From the NCBI RefSeq assembly GCF_037126465.1, contig NW_026999326.1:620001-684000 (forward strand): 64,000 nt of DNA, in the 5' to 3' direction. The DNA comes from Ornithodoros turicata (lineage: Eukaryota; Arthropoda; Arachnida; Ixodida; Argasidae). Below, one piece after another: positions 1 to 11,478 of the stretch. Numbering within the stretch: position 1 is the stretch's first letter; each line of letters starts with the position of its first letter. The position numbers and the translations under genes were made by a program. The notes beneath the pieces were generated by a model that worked only from the letters and a program-made list of their open reading frames with translations, had not been told where the DNA came from and did no database searches.

Positions 1-181
1 GGGTCACCAAATGTAGAGGAGGTGGTGTTCACCTACATGAGTCCTGACCGGCGATGATGGAATCTCCCAGCGGGCAGATGGTCGTGGCCTCACGCTAGGA
101 CGGTGCCGATAGAACTGTCGTGCCAGCGCCGTAGCGCGTCGCAGCAGAGGCACCTCTTCGTCATCACACACGGGCCGCCAC
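1..181 (-). mobile_element. Possible LTR 3' end and primer-binding site
   Basis: Read on the minus strand, this stretch runs out of the satellite array and ends ...CTCTACA TT TGGTGACCC. The final nine bases (positions 9 to 1) are complementary to the 3' end of eukaryotic tRNA-Trp (GGGTCACCA). They lie two bases after a CA dinucleotide at 13-12. That is the arrangement of an LTR end followed by the minus-strand primer site of Ty3/gypsy or BEL-type retrotransposons. The internal region would lie left of the window, so it cannot be seen. The LTR start was not found; it may lie beyond the array, which would place the tandem repeats inside the LTR. A TATA-like run (2834-2850, minus) sits just upstream of the array in that orientation. 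A chance match of nine bases is possible. Confidence 0.4.
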
Positions 182-2832
182 ACACGTGTCCTCTGGTGCT
201 GTGGTAACGTTCCATGAGTATCTGTTTCTCTGCGTGCTGCCATAGAAGCCATCTTAATCTGTAATTTTTAATTTCAGATACGTCTAGTGTCATTACTTGT
301 TTGTTTAGTGGCTTTTTCCCCCTTCATTATAATTCACTGGCTTACACTGTGGCATTGAGGAGTGCTCAGCCACCCTCCCAGGTGTACATCGCTCGCTGAG
401 CCACCCCTGGTTTTCGGATTCCGAACGATGATGCGCAGCAACCCAGAGCTGACGAGCCGCAAACACGGCGAAACACGTGTCCTCTGGTGCTGTCGCATCG
501 TTCCATGAGTATCTGTTTCTCTGCGTGCAGCCATAGAAGCCATCTTAATCTGTAAGTTTTAATTTCAAATACGTCTAGCGTAATTTACTTGTTTCTTTAA
601 TGGCCTTTTTTCTCTTCATTATAATTCACTGGCTTGCACTGTGGCATTGAGGAGTGCTCAGTCACCCTCCCAGGTGTACATCGCTCGCTGAGCCACCCCT
701 GGTTTGCCGATTCCGAACGATGAGCAGCTACCCAGAGCTGACGAGCCGCAAACACGGCGAAACACGTGTCCTCTGGTGCTGTCGCAACGTTCCATGAGTA
801 TCTGTTTCTCTGCGTGCAGCCATAGAAGCCATCTTAATCTGTAAGTTTTAATTTCAAATACGTCTAGCGTAATTTACTTGTTTCTTTAATGGCCTTTTTT
901 CTCTTCATTATAATTCACTGGCTTGCACTGTGGCATTGAGGAGTGCTCAGTCACCCTCCCAGGTGTACATCGCTCGCTGAGCCACCCCTGGTTTGCCGAT
1001 TCCGAACGATGAGCAGCTACCCAGAGCTGACGAGCCGCAAACACGGCGAAACACGTGTCCTCTGGTGCTGTGGTAACGTTCCATGAGTATCTGTTTCTCT
1101 GCGTGCTGCCATAGAAGCCATCTTAATCTGTAATTTTTAATTTCAGATACGTCTAGTGTCATTACTTGTTTGTTTAGTGGCTTTTTTTCCCTTCATTATA
1201 ATTCACTGGCTTACACTGTGGCATTGAGGAGTGCTCAGCCACCCTCCCAGGTGTACATCGCTCGCTGAGCCACCCCTGGTTTTCGGATTCCGAACGATGA
1301 TGCGCAGCAACCCAGAGCTGACGAGCCGCAAACACGGCGAAACACGTGTCCTCTGGTGCTGTCGCATCGTTCCATGAGTATCTGTTTCTCTGCGTGCAGC
1401 CATAGAAGCCATCTTAATCTGTAAGTTTTAATTTCAAATACGTCTAGCGTAATTTACTTGTTTCTTTAATGGCCTTTTTTCTCTTCATTATAATTCACTG
1501 GCTTGCACTGTGGCATTGAGGAGTGCTCAGTCACCCTCCCAGGTGTACATCGCTCGCTGAGCCACCCCTGGTTTGCCGATTCCGAACGATGAGCAGCTAC
1601 CCAGAGCTGACGAGCCGCAAACACGGCGAAACACGTGTCCTCTGGTGCTGTCGCAACGTTCCATGAGTATCTGTTTCTCTGCGTGCAGCCATAGAAGCCA
1701 TCTTAATCTGTAAGTTTTAATTTCAAATACGTCTAGCGTAATTTACTTGTTTCTTTAATGGCCTTTTTTCTCTTCATTATAATTCACTGGCTTGCACTGT
1801 GGCATTGAGGAGTGCTCAGTCACCCTCCCAGGTGTACATCGCTCGCTGAGCCACCCCTGGTTTGCCGATTCCGAACGATGAGCAGCTACCCAGAGCTGAC
1901 GAGCCGCAAACACGGCGAAACACGTGTCCTCTGGTGCTGTCGCAACGTTCCATGAGTATCTGTTTCTCTGCGTGCTGCCATAGAAGCCATCTTAATCTGT
2001 AATTTTTAATTTCAGATACGTCTAGTGTCATTTACTTGTTTCTTTAATGGCCTTTTTTCTCTTCCTTATAATTCACTGGCTTGCACTGTGGCGTTGAGGA
2101 GTGCTCAGTCACCCTCCCAGGTGTACATCGCTCGCTGAGCCACTCCTGGTTTTCGGATTCCGAACGATGATGCGCAGCAACCCAGAGCTGACGAGCCGCA
2201 AACACGGCGAAACACGTGTCCTCTGGTGCTGTCGCATCGTTCCATGAGTATCTGTTTCTCTGCGTGCAGCCATAGAAGCCATCTTAATCTGTAAGTTTTA
2301 ATTTCAAATACGTCTAGCGTAATTTGCTTGTTTCTTTAATGGCCTTTTTTCTCTTCATTATAATTCACTGGCTTGCACTGTGGCATTGAGGAGTGCTCAG
2401 TCACCCTCCCAGGTGTACATCGCAAGCTGAGCCACCCCTGGTTTGCCGATTCCGAACGATGAGCAGCTACCCAGCGCTGACGAGCCGCAAACACGGCGAA
2501 ACACGTGTCCTCTGGTGCTGTCGCAACGTTCCATGAGTATCTGTTTCTCTGCGTGCTGCCATAGAAGCCATCTTAATCTGTAATTTTTAATTTCAGATAC
2601 GTCTAGTGTCATTTACTTGTTTCTTTAATGGCCTTTTTTCTCTTCCTTATAATTCACTGGCTTGCACTGTGGCATTGAGGAGTGCTCAGTCACCCTCCCA
2701 GGTGTATATCGCTCGCTGAGCGACCCCTGGTTTGCCAATTCCGAACGATGCGCAGCTACCCAGAGCTGACGAGCCGCAAACACGGCGAAACACGTGTCCT
2801 CTGGTGCTGTCGCATCGTTCCATGAGTATCTA
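182..2832. repeat. Satellite array, ~290-bp unit, trimeric higher-order repeat
   Basis: About nine units in direct tandem. The landmark GGCATTGAGGAGTGCTCAG recurs near 351, 643, 932, 1220, 1512, 1801, 2090 (one base different), 2382 and 2671, so units are 288-292 bp. Every third unit is more alike than its neighbours: the 351/1220/2090, 643/1512/2382 and 932/1801/2671 classes are each 869-870 bp apart. The 69-codon minus-strand frames at 334-543 and 1203-1412 encode the same peptide. The array begins and ends in the same phase, within CACGTGTCCTCTGGTGCTGT, so both edges are in the window. The short minus-strand frames in each unit (beginning MTLDVSEIKNY or MASMAARRETD) stay open across units, but I recognise no protein in them. 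Confidence 0.95.
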
Positions 2833-3668
2833 TCTATATATATTTATAGAATCCTTGTGTAGTAAAACTACGGATGTTTCTCGTACAGTGTAGCAACGGT
2901 ACAGATTTAGGAGCATGTATGGAATGGTGTGTGTTCCGTGTCACAGTTCACATTTATGTATCGCTCGCAGGTATTACAAGCTTGGTACGTACACGTATTT
3001 CCCGTGTAGACTTCCATGTACTCCTCGCGACGCGCGGTTTCTGAAATTTCCAGCCTATGGCAGAGCGGCCCCCTATCGGCGCTGTCCGAAAGAAATGGAA
3101 TAGGAATACAGTCTCCTAGGGGAGGCCGCTATCTCCATCACTCTCTCGCTAGTTGACGACGCCGGAGTATCAGACGATTATCTCGCCGACAGGTGGCAAC
3201 TGAGCGCGTCGGTATTGGTACAGTTCCTTCGATGGCGACATCGCCGATTGGGGACTGCTCCGTCACTGGCTGGAGATTTCAAACAACCCTGTCGCGAGTA
3301 GTACATATGCAAGACGCTAGCTAGCTAAAAGCGAGATAAAACTATTTTCATTGATCTCGGATAATTTATCGAAAGAAGCAGGAAAACGGAATTGCTTACC
3401 TCGCTGAAGGACACAGACCATTGCAATTAAACATGAAAATTTTCTGGCAAACATGCACAAGTCTAAGCATATGTACTAAAACATCTGTGTAAATATATTA
3501 AGTACGCCCATTTGTGATACACGTTTCTATTAAACAGATGTACGTATCCCGATAAACAATTGCAAAGAAGGATAACCAAGTTTTATTAACGTCCTCGGCA
3601 GGTGTAAATTACAACGTCGTGATGATAAAATTGATTACCATGCATGATGTAAAACCCAGAGGCTAGGG
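2833..3668. other. Unassigned spacer
   Basis: No gene or recognisable element. It opens with a TA-rich run (2829-2850) at the edge of the satellite array. Only short frames without family features occur here. Confidence 0.6.
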
Positions 3669-3744
3669 AACACAAAGGGACAGACACAAACACGAAGTGT
3701 CAAAGGTAGTTGAGACTTCGCGTTTGTGTCTGTCCCTTCGTGTT
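3669..3744. repeat. Hairpin, 30-bp arms
   Basis: Positions 3669-3698 and 3715-3744 are reverse complements at 28 of 30 positions, and the two mismatches would be G-T pairs in RNA. The loop is 16 bases. A flanking GAGGCTAGGGAA (3658-3670) recurs at another hairpin near 24,903, and a related CGAGACTAGAGG occurs next to a Penelope-like fragment near 49,969. These may be ends of related elements. Confidence 0.7.
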
Positions 3745-4128
3745 CGTGGCCCGGGCCCAGCCCGTACCCGACTGTTTCCATGCTGAGGCCCTGTCACGGC
3801 CCGCCTCTGTTCTATGTGTTCTCGAGGCCCGGAGGCGTATTTAGATTTACTAAAGAGCACAGCGCAGCGGGGAAAAGGACGCAGCTAATTCGTGCACAAT
3901 GAGGAGATACACTCGAACTGAGCGGCTGTGCTTCTCTGCCGACGAGCCGCTCTGTGCTTGGCGCTTGCTTGCCTGGGAAGGCAGCCCGCAGCGGCGCGTG
4001 GGCGATATGTATATATTTAACCATTTTCGAGATGTATGTACCTTGCGGTTCAACAGAGACTCATCTCCGCTCTTCTGCGTAGCACCGGTCTCAGTTCTCC
4101 TTTCTCGAACACTCAGGCGAACGATATA

Positions 4129-4405
4129 TGTCAGAACACCTAACCTAACTGACCCTCGAGCCGGACTATCACGTGAACGAAATACGGTGAACCCTCGTTA
4201 TTATAACCATGGTCGTTCCCGAAAATTTTGGTCATAATGCGGAATTGTCATATTAACGGGGGGATTTGCAGATGTTTCACTGCATTGTTCCCCAGGAGTA
4301 TGGCCGTAAAGCGCGTATGTCAGGTTATGGGGGTCATATTAACGAGGGTTAACTGTATGTCAGAACACCTAACCTAAGTGACCCTCGTGCCGGACTCTCA
4401 GCGCG
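4129..4405. repeat. Direct repeat pair flanking a MITE
   Basis: The ~43-bp sequence starting TCAGAACACCTAACCTAA is present at 4129-4171 and again from 4358, with a few substitutions. The pogo-like MITE lies between the two copies. Confidence 0.75.
4185..4355. mobile_element. pogo/Tigger-like MITE
   Basis: A 171-bp element. Its left end reads CGGTGAACCCTCGTTATTAT and the reverse complement of its right end reads CAGTTAACCCTCGTTAATAT, so the terminal inverted repeats are imperfect over ~20 bp. Both ends are bordered by TA (4183-4184, 4356-4357), the target of the Tc1/mariner/pogo superfamily. It is too short to encode a transposase and would depend on one supplied elsewhere. The CCCTCGTTA core is typical of pogo-like ends; the family call rests on that and on the TA. 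Confidence 0.6.
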
Positions 4406-5084
4406 CCCGCCACACCAATCGTCCTAAAAAAAAGGGTGTGAGTGCACGTGTGAAATCCAGACCCACTACACGAAACAAGCATGATCACATATAAAAAAGT
4501 CATAGTTCTCAGATGAGAATATCATGACATCCCATACCCAATGAAAAAAAAAGTGACAGAAAATTCAGCTGTGCAGTCACGTGAAATGCTCGTATGTTCG
4601 CGTCCATGCCCGACCATGGCCGGCGTTTTCAAGCCCGTACCCGGCCCCGCCCAGGCCCGCACAAAAAACGCCAAGCCCGGGCCTGTGCAGTGCTCTATTT
4701 TACATCATTCATCATTTTCACCAGCTCGCTTCCTTCCTAGCCATTTTTTCATGGATTACCAGTTACACAACACACAATAGTGAAATACCGGGCCTGGTGT
4801 ACTGAATGAAAAAAAAAAAAAAAAAGAAAACGTGCGGCAAAATATTTTTTTCGAGCGGCCACTTAGCCTGCTGGGCGGTATGTTGAACATCCTCCGGCTC
4901 TAGCGGTGTGTCCCTTTTCCTTGTTTTCTGTACAGCCCTCTAGCGGACTGGGAAGTTTGTTGAACATTGGCCGACAGTATCATTCTGTCTTTTTCTCTGT
5001 ATTTTTTTTTTCTGATGAAGAGCGTTCGATCGAAGTGTGAACTGTTATTTTTCGTTTCGTACAGAGATACCTACCACCTAGCTG
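4406..5084. other. Unassigned spacer with poly-A run
   Basis: No gene seen. It contains a GC-rich CCCG/GGCC patch (4600-4690) and an A-rich run (4807-4828) that may be a retroposon tail. A CTGATGA sequence at 5012-5018 resembles part of a hammerhead core, but the required GAAA is absent. Confidence 0.5.
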
Positions 5085-6505
5085 GTGGAGGCAGTAGTTG
5101 TTCACATCCTGAAACCAGGCAAGGCCACAAATACCCTATCCTCCTTTCGCTTCGTAAGCCTGACAAGTTGTGGGGGAAAACTGATGGAAATAATGGCTTT
5201 GCGTCGTCTTGACTAGTGGCTCGAAAAAACAATGTGCGTTTACTCATGAAATAGCTGGATTTCATCGCCACCGCAGCTCTATGGATCCAGTTCTTGACCT
5301 GGTCCACAGTGCAGCATGCTCATGCTCACCGACGAATCGTGGGATCAGTTTTCCTGGACATGAAATGCGCTTACGATGCCGTTTCGCACATGTGTGTACT
5401 TCATGCCGTGCACATCTATGGTGTGTCTCGTCGACGCTGCAACTGTATCCCAGACTTCCTTTGGTACCAAACTGTCGTAACTGTAATCTTCGTCAAGGAG
5501 TTCCGCAAGGACGCATGCGGATTCCGGTACCCTTTAATGTGGTGTTGGCGAGCCTAAAATCAATAATGGGTGATGTTGCCCTTTACACAGGTAAAATCAC
5601 GATCTGCCATTTCGCAGCGCTCCCAGCTGACTTTAAATAAGACTTACAAGTACCTCACGCAACTTAGGATATACCTTTCGCCCGAAAAGTGCGTCGAGCA
5701 CCCATTGACACGCAAGGACATGACACAATTCCCTCTATGGGTCGGTGCCAAGAAGCTTGAGCCTGCACGTTTTCGTCGCTTCCTTGCCGTACGCTGGACT
5801 CGCGACAGTAAGCACCTCGAAGACAAAGTGCAGCGATGTTGTGCCACAGCTCCCTACTATTCAACATCAATCTAGCTCAGGATGGGGTGCGGTCAGCGCT
5901 CCCTTCTTGAAGTTCGCACAGATTTGGTGCGGGCAACTGTGTACCTGAGCCTTCCCGCCCCGCACAGGATTTCCACGATATCATTAAATACCCTTCGGAG
6001 CCTGTTTGCTCGTAGCCTTGGTCAGTGCCTTGTAGTTCCAAGGATGGCTAAAACAAGGCCGGATATGTGTGAAGCTGATGTATTGAGGTTCTACGTGAAC
6101 GTGAAGCAGATCGACACTTCCTCAGTTTGGGTGCGCACAACCGCCGTCACCCCCTCCTCCTGAAAATTCTTTACCGACCCGAAGAGACTTTTAGGACTGC
6201 GCAGATGACAAGCTCGAGACTCACTGACTTCGTAGCTAAGGACGTAACACGGCCGGCAGCCCCTTGGTATCTACGAGTCGCGCCCATCTTCGTCAGTTTT
6301 CCGCATCTTCGGGAAAGATACAAATTGCCTCTCAAGGCCTTCGAGCCAGCTTTTATGTCCGGATGGCAGAGGAAGTATTCACTTCTGCAGCAGTACATGA
6401 GGATGGCGCTTCCAGAAATAATAAGTCTGACTCAGCATTTGTAATTCCATCAGAAGGCGTAATGCAAGGACGATGTCTTCCGCATTCAGCCTCATCAACA
6501 GCGTC
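5085..6505 (+). pseudogene. I-clade LINE remnant: RT and RNase H, decayed
   Basis: A non-LTR retrotransposon polyprotein read in several frames. In order: ILKPGK and FRFVSLTSCGGKLMEI (RT entry, ~5097-5200), then a stop. Next GFHRHRSSMDPVLDLV (5251-5300); VFLDMKCAYDAVSH (5350-5390, the FLD.K.AYD catalytic block); GVPQG (~5500, followed by PFNVVLAS); and LNKTYKYLTQLRIYLSPEKC (5630-5693). A post-RT region follows to ~6200. Around 6390-6500 HEDGASRNNKSDSAFVIPSE matches the first acidic motif of an RNase H domain, which points to the I group. The YADD box is not recognisable. Many stops and frameshifts show it is dead. It is cut off by the 3' end of the minus-strand LINE that begins at about 6506. 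Confidence 0.8.
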
Positions 6506-9500
6506 GTTTCGTTTGATTTCACTTTATTTTTTTTCATACACATGATGGACGGGGCGAGGCAATAAGATTAGGGAAAAATAAGCTTGAGGGGAGCCTCGCC
6601 CCCGGGTTACAGTAGCAGCAAATGTTAAAAAAAAAACGGAGAAAAGCCAGGTTGGTTTCGGCTAATAGATGACGGTTAGGGCAAAAAAGGAATAATATAT
6701 TTTGTACAAAATCGGAGAAAAAGTCATGGAGACAAAACTCATCAAGTAGAACACATCAAACATCCAAAACAGAACACATCAATAATTGATCCACGGCAAT
6801 GACGTCTGTAGACTCAAAAATTGAGACAAGTACAGGTTACACAAGCGCAACATCAATGTCACACATTATCACCTCTAGCTCACAGAAAGAAAGCCGTTCT
6901 ATATCACTGTTGAGACGATGCAGATAGTTAAGAAGACTGGGCACGACTACCTCCAAACTCTGCAGGCAATCTTAGACAGAGAATAGGGTTCGTGGAATAT
7001 ACGTGGATTGCCAACTGTGTAGCACCTCGTAATCTCTCGCTTCAGAGCTAGCATGGAAAGATCGCTTTGTTTTCTCAGGGACTGCTTGTAAGCTATTGCA
7101 AGACGAAATGTACTCGTATATTGACGAAAAATCGGTAGAATATTGTGCTTACGAAAAAGCGGCTCGGTCGTTACATCAAAAGCAACGCCCTCGATGACAA
7201 GAAGAGCTCTTTTTGTAGAAGATGAAGTTGTTGGAGCAGGGTTCTGGAAGCTGTACACCATACTAACTGCAGTCGTTTAGGTGCGACTGAACAAGCGCTT
7301 GGTAAAGTAATCGTTTGCTCCAGGTTGTAAGCATATATTTATGCTTTTGGAGTAAACTGATAGTTTTGCTAATTTGGGGTGCAACATAATAAATATGATT
7401 ATGCCACAGCAGTTTCTTATCGAAAATAAATCCCAAAATCTTAATGTGGTCAACAAACGTGATCTTTGGGTTACCGATGAACAAATCCTGAGTGAGAGTA
7501 AAGTTAGAGCCACGAGGGGCAAAAAAGTGCGAACAGTCTTCTGAACATTAATATTTAGCTGATTGTGAGATGTCCAAGTGGCTACACTGGAAAGGACAGC
7601 ATTTGCATCGCGAAACAAGGCATCGATAGATGACCCACTGACGAATAGTGACACGTCATCAGCATAAAGCACAATTTCCGGATGTAGTGTAACTATATCG
7701 TTGATGAACAGTAGCAAAAATAAGGGGCCTAAAATGCTGCCTTGTGGGACTCCGGAATAAATGGGGAGTGTAGTCGAAGTGCTAGCTTCATCTAAGTAAA
7801 CGTATTGACGGCGATTAGATAAATATGATTGAAAAAAAAAAAGGCTTTGTCCACGAATATCGTAGTGACCTAACTTGGCAAAGAGCAGGAAGTGGTTCAG
7901 GCTGTCAAAGGCCTTTGCCAAATCAATGTAAATACCCAGGCTAATTTTCTTGGCTTAAGAGTTGCTCAGTATAATATCCTTTTGCCGTAAAAGGGCTAAT
8001 TCCGTGAATTTTCCTTGTCTAAAGCCATACTGTCTTTGCGAGATAATCGCGTGTTTATCGAGGTAGCAAAAGCAACCTAGTATGAATAATTTTCTCAAAG
8101 ACCTTCGAAAAGTGAGGAAGAATAGATATCGGTCTGTAGTTTGACAGTATAGCGCGATCACCTTTCTCGAAAACGGGAATGACGCTCGCAATTTTCATCT
8201 GGTCAGGGAATGAAAAATGTGCGATGCTAATATTAATAATATGCGACAGTATAGGGGCAATTATCTTGGCAACGTGTTTAGTACTCCTCATATCCATTCA
8301 ACCGCATCTAGAGCATTACTATTTTTCCTGAACATAATGATCGAGGAAACCTCATCTGCGTCGGTGCGCCTGAGAAACAAAGAGGACTTTGGGGATTGAT
8401 AATAAAATATGGGCATACTGAGATTATTACCGTGGCGTATTGCACCGACAAAATGGTCACTAAATGCATTCGCCAGGTCAGCACCAGTGCGCTCCTCACC
8501 ATTTATTGACGAGATGTTATTCTGAGGGCCGCTCCTTTCTAATATATAGTAAAAAATTCACACTCTTCTACAGCGACTCTCTGTTTTCAATCTTGAGCTT
8601 CGCATTGATATAAGCTAGCTTACAACAACGTAGTTCACGATTCAGCGCATTACGGAAGTCCTTGTATTTCTTCCAGTTCTCTTCAGTGCGGTGCTTAAGA
8701 AACTGAGAATCAAGCGTATTACGCTTCCTTATCTTGCGTATGTGTATTGGAAGGATTCAAGGTTTACGTGCACGCTTGTGAATTTTATATGTTTTAACAG
8801 GAAAACATAGCTCATGGGCCTCTTTATAGCGGCAAAGAAATGCTTCAAAGGTAGCGTTTGGATCGTCTTGCATAAATACGTTGCTCCAATCGGTCTGGGC
8901 AAGGTGATGCTCAAAGTTAGTCAAGCGTCCGATATCACCTTTCTCGAAATCGTGGGATTAATCTTAAGGTGAAGTCCCCTCAGTTTGACTGCCAAGAAAA
9001 CGGGAAAATGATCACTTATGTCAGCTGTGATTGTACCAGCACAAGCTGTAGGCAGGTCGCAGATAATTATTACAAGGTCAAGTAGTGTAGGAGTGTTTTG
9101 TGTTATTCTTGTTGGAGAGTTGATGCTGCTGGTGAATCCGTACTTATGAGCGCGTTAAGAAGTCTGCACCAGTTGATTGTATTTGTAAGAAGGTCGACAT
9201 TCAGATCACCACAGATAACAGCCTTCAGCTTATTGTCTCCAACTCTTCTAAGCAACCAAGAAAGCTTTGCATGTTCCCGGAAGGCGGGCGGTACAGAGCA
9301 ACGAATAAGAAGTGCATACACTTAATGGTAAGAAATTCACAATCTGTTGTTGAGGAAGTTAATTCCTGAACAACTGTCACCTCTGGAAAGTTTTCCGCTA
9401 CGAGAATTTCAAGGCCACCGCAACGTTTATCGTGTCGATTTAGGAGGAGATGGTAATAGCCTGGTAATCTATAGCATTCCTCTTCTGTAGTGAATCAAGT

Positions 9501-9626
9501 TTCACTAAACATCAGAATAGAAACCTTAAATCCAAGTGATAGAAATTGGTTGAGATCATGTTGTATATTAAGCAGAGAACGAGCATTTAGGTGCATACAC
9601 GAAACATATTCAGCATGAAAGATGAA
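6506..9626 (-). pseudogene. CR1-like LINE, endonuclease plus RT, decayed
   Basis: Read right to left. An apurinic-endonuclease-like start HLNARSLLNIQHDL at ~9590 is followed by FSET (~9510) and GDLNVDLL (~9220). RT blocks follow: NYRPISILPHFSKVFEKI (~8140), AFDSLNHFLLFAKLGHYDIRG (7850-7915), GVPQGSILGPLF (7720-7760) and LYADDVSLF (~7650). Then come the post-RT block VKILGF-like DHIKILGFIFDKKLLWHNHI (7395-7460) and a C-terminal region to ~6950. Its 3' end, near 6506-6540, is A-rich (AATAAA-like) and joins the I-clade LINE, so this copy probably inserted into that one. Stops and frameshifts separate the blocks. Its 5' side stops at a tRNA-like sequence. Confidence 0.85.
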
Positions 9627-9639
9627 AGTCACTGAAAAG

Positions 9640-9760
9640 GTTAGCCAGCTGTAGGACTCTAACCCACATCTTCTGTGTTGCCGATCCAGGGCTCTACCAA
9701 TTGAGCTAAGCTGACACGCCTTCTCACTGACTTCCAGGGTGCGTCATCTGAAGGGACAAA
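9640..9760 (-). mobile_element. tRNA-derived SINE head
   Basis: On the minus strand 9722-9646 reads like a tRNA gene: TTAGCTCAATTGGTAGAGC (A box and D-arm) and, 30-odd bases on, GGGTTAGAGTCC (B box, normally GGTTCGA). The B-box change and imperfect acceptor pairing argue against a working tRNA. It lies immediately upstream, in the same orientation, of the CR1-like LINE, so a SINE insertion or a composite is possible. Confidence 0.6.
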
Positions 9761-9766
9761 CCAGCC

Positions 9767-9897
9767 ACTCTCTCTCACTCATCCTCCTTTCACTCTTACA
9801 TTTTTGCTTACTCATACACATATTCATACGACGGGATTGACGGTGTGTATGAGTGAGCAAAAATGTAAGAGTGAAAGGAGAATGAGTGAGAGAGAGT
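9767..9897. repeat. Hairpin, 54-bp arms
   Basis: 9767-9820 pairs with 9844-9897 almost perfectly, with a 23-base loop. The arms contain CACTCATCCTCCTTTCACTC, which also appears at 12,950-12,970 within the large inverted repeat. Confidence 0.85.
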
Positions 9898-11188
9898 TTG
9901 TGCGAACGTTGGAGCAGTCGCCAACATGAAACGGGGCATTACAATCCTGGCCGAAGATGACAGAGTCACGTGCCGTTAGCATTTTTCCACAAGTTGCACA
10001 TGTGTCAGCACAGGTAACCATGGTACATACACTCCGGAGACACAGATATACCAAGATATCAAAAGCAGTCAAAATCAGTCAGTGCCGTGGGAATGCAAGT
10101 GGGACAAAACAAAAGGTGTGCCACGCTCACTTGTATGATACAGAGGGTTAGGACAACACAACTAGGTGGTTGCGCCGCTGACTGCAGGAGACATGATGCC
10201 GTATCTCCTAATGTAGGCGCAGTGCTGGCATCTCTGTTGTCTTGTAGCCAATCACTCGCCGTCGAATCCATCAGATGTAGATGGTGCCGTTTGGTAGAAG
10301 ATAATGGCAATGACGACACGATAGCAGGTTCTTTTCCGCCAGTTCCGCGTGTGTCTGACGAAAGGACCGGTCTCCGTAGCCAACAGTTTCGCATGTAGAG
10401 GGTTAGGATAACACAACTAGGTGGTTGCGCGGCTGACTTCAATACTCTATGTCATTCTGTTACAGTACGTTGTTCATTTTACCGGAGTTCTTCGCCGTCT
10501 CAACATCCGGATTGCAAGCCGTTGAGAACATAGGCATACGAGGCTCGTCCACACCCATGCGTACGAAGCAGGACGCAGGCTGGCTCTGCAGTGGATTCCA
10601 ATCCATTGTGATGTCGTGGGAGTAGTAGAAGGTCGAGGATATTAGCTGTATCCCACGAAATAGGTGGATAGATTCGACCATCGCTACCCTCTTTGTCTGA
10701 TATCGGAGGATATTTGGAGCAGGATAGTTTCCGCTCAAGGAGGAGCGCGAGCCAAGACCGCCCCGCGCGTTTCGCGGCCGCGCGTAGAGAGGGGTTTCCT
10801 TCTCGTGTTTGAACATGCATCAACATGCAAAATACATCTTATTCCCTTTCCACATCTTTTAATACATCCCCGAGCGGGGAGTTTCAATCGTCATTTACCA
10901 ACGATCAACTCACCTATCAACTTTCTACACAAAATTTCAACGTCATTTAACATAGCATACTTTACTCCTGAAGACATGCAAGCAACAGACATACACATTT
11001 GTACAAGTGAAAATATTTTATTAATCTAAAGTGCTAGCAATCAGAATAGAGAGGTGTAAAGTTGAAACGAACAATTTCTGCAGGCAACATTCACATTCTA
11101 CACACACACACTACAAATTTTGTGATATTGTAATATCTGCAGTTAAACCAATTTAATATCAAATGGATAGATTCGATAACTCGAGCGC
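9898..11188. other. Spacer with a ~50-bp direct repeat
   Basis: No gene recognised. AGAGGGTTAGGACAACACAA and the sequence that follows (10,142-10,190) recur at 10,397-10,440 with small changes, ~256 bp apart. The minus-strand frame 10,059-10,442 contains both copies but has no family features. The last 350 bases are AT-rich and blank. Confidence 0.5.
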
Positions 11189-11478
11189 GCAGACAATCAC
11201 TTCCCCAGAGCAGATAATATTTATTAAAGAACCTTCAGACACACAAGTTTCAATTAAGGAAGGGATTCTTAGTTCATACAATAATAATTATAATTAAAAT
11301 TTCTACCATAACAAGTCTGAGCTTCTTCTATGTGACCTCCATCTTCATGTTGTAAATCAACATAAAAAATCATACGTGTAAATAATTAATTATTCCATGC
11401 TCAAATCATTTCAATGCTATAAATACGAGTCTTTTCGATTGAAGAGCACAACAGGGGGGACACACCGCACCATCCAGG

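Noticed and set aside
182..2832. CRISPR-like array or tandem exon array
   Set aside because: Units are ~290 bp and contiguous with no spacer structure, and the DNA is eukaryotic. The short open frames match no protein I know and run through the unit without splice signals I could defend.
5012..5040. Hammerhead core beginning CTGATGA
   Set aside because: The second half reads CGAAG instead of GAAA and the stem is weak.
9646..9722. Functional tRNA gene on the minus strand
   Set aside because: The B box departs from GGTTCGA and the acceptor stem pairs poorly; a SINE head fits better.
10059..10442. 127-codon minus-strand frame with an internal repeat of SAAQPPSCV
   Set aside because: The peptide repeat is only the translation of a ~50-bp direct DNA repeat; no other sign of coding.
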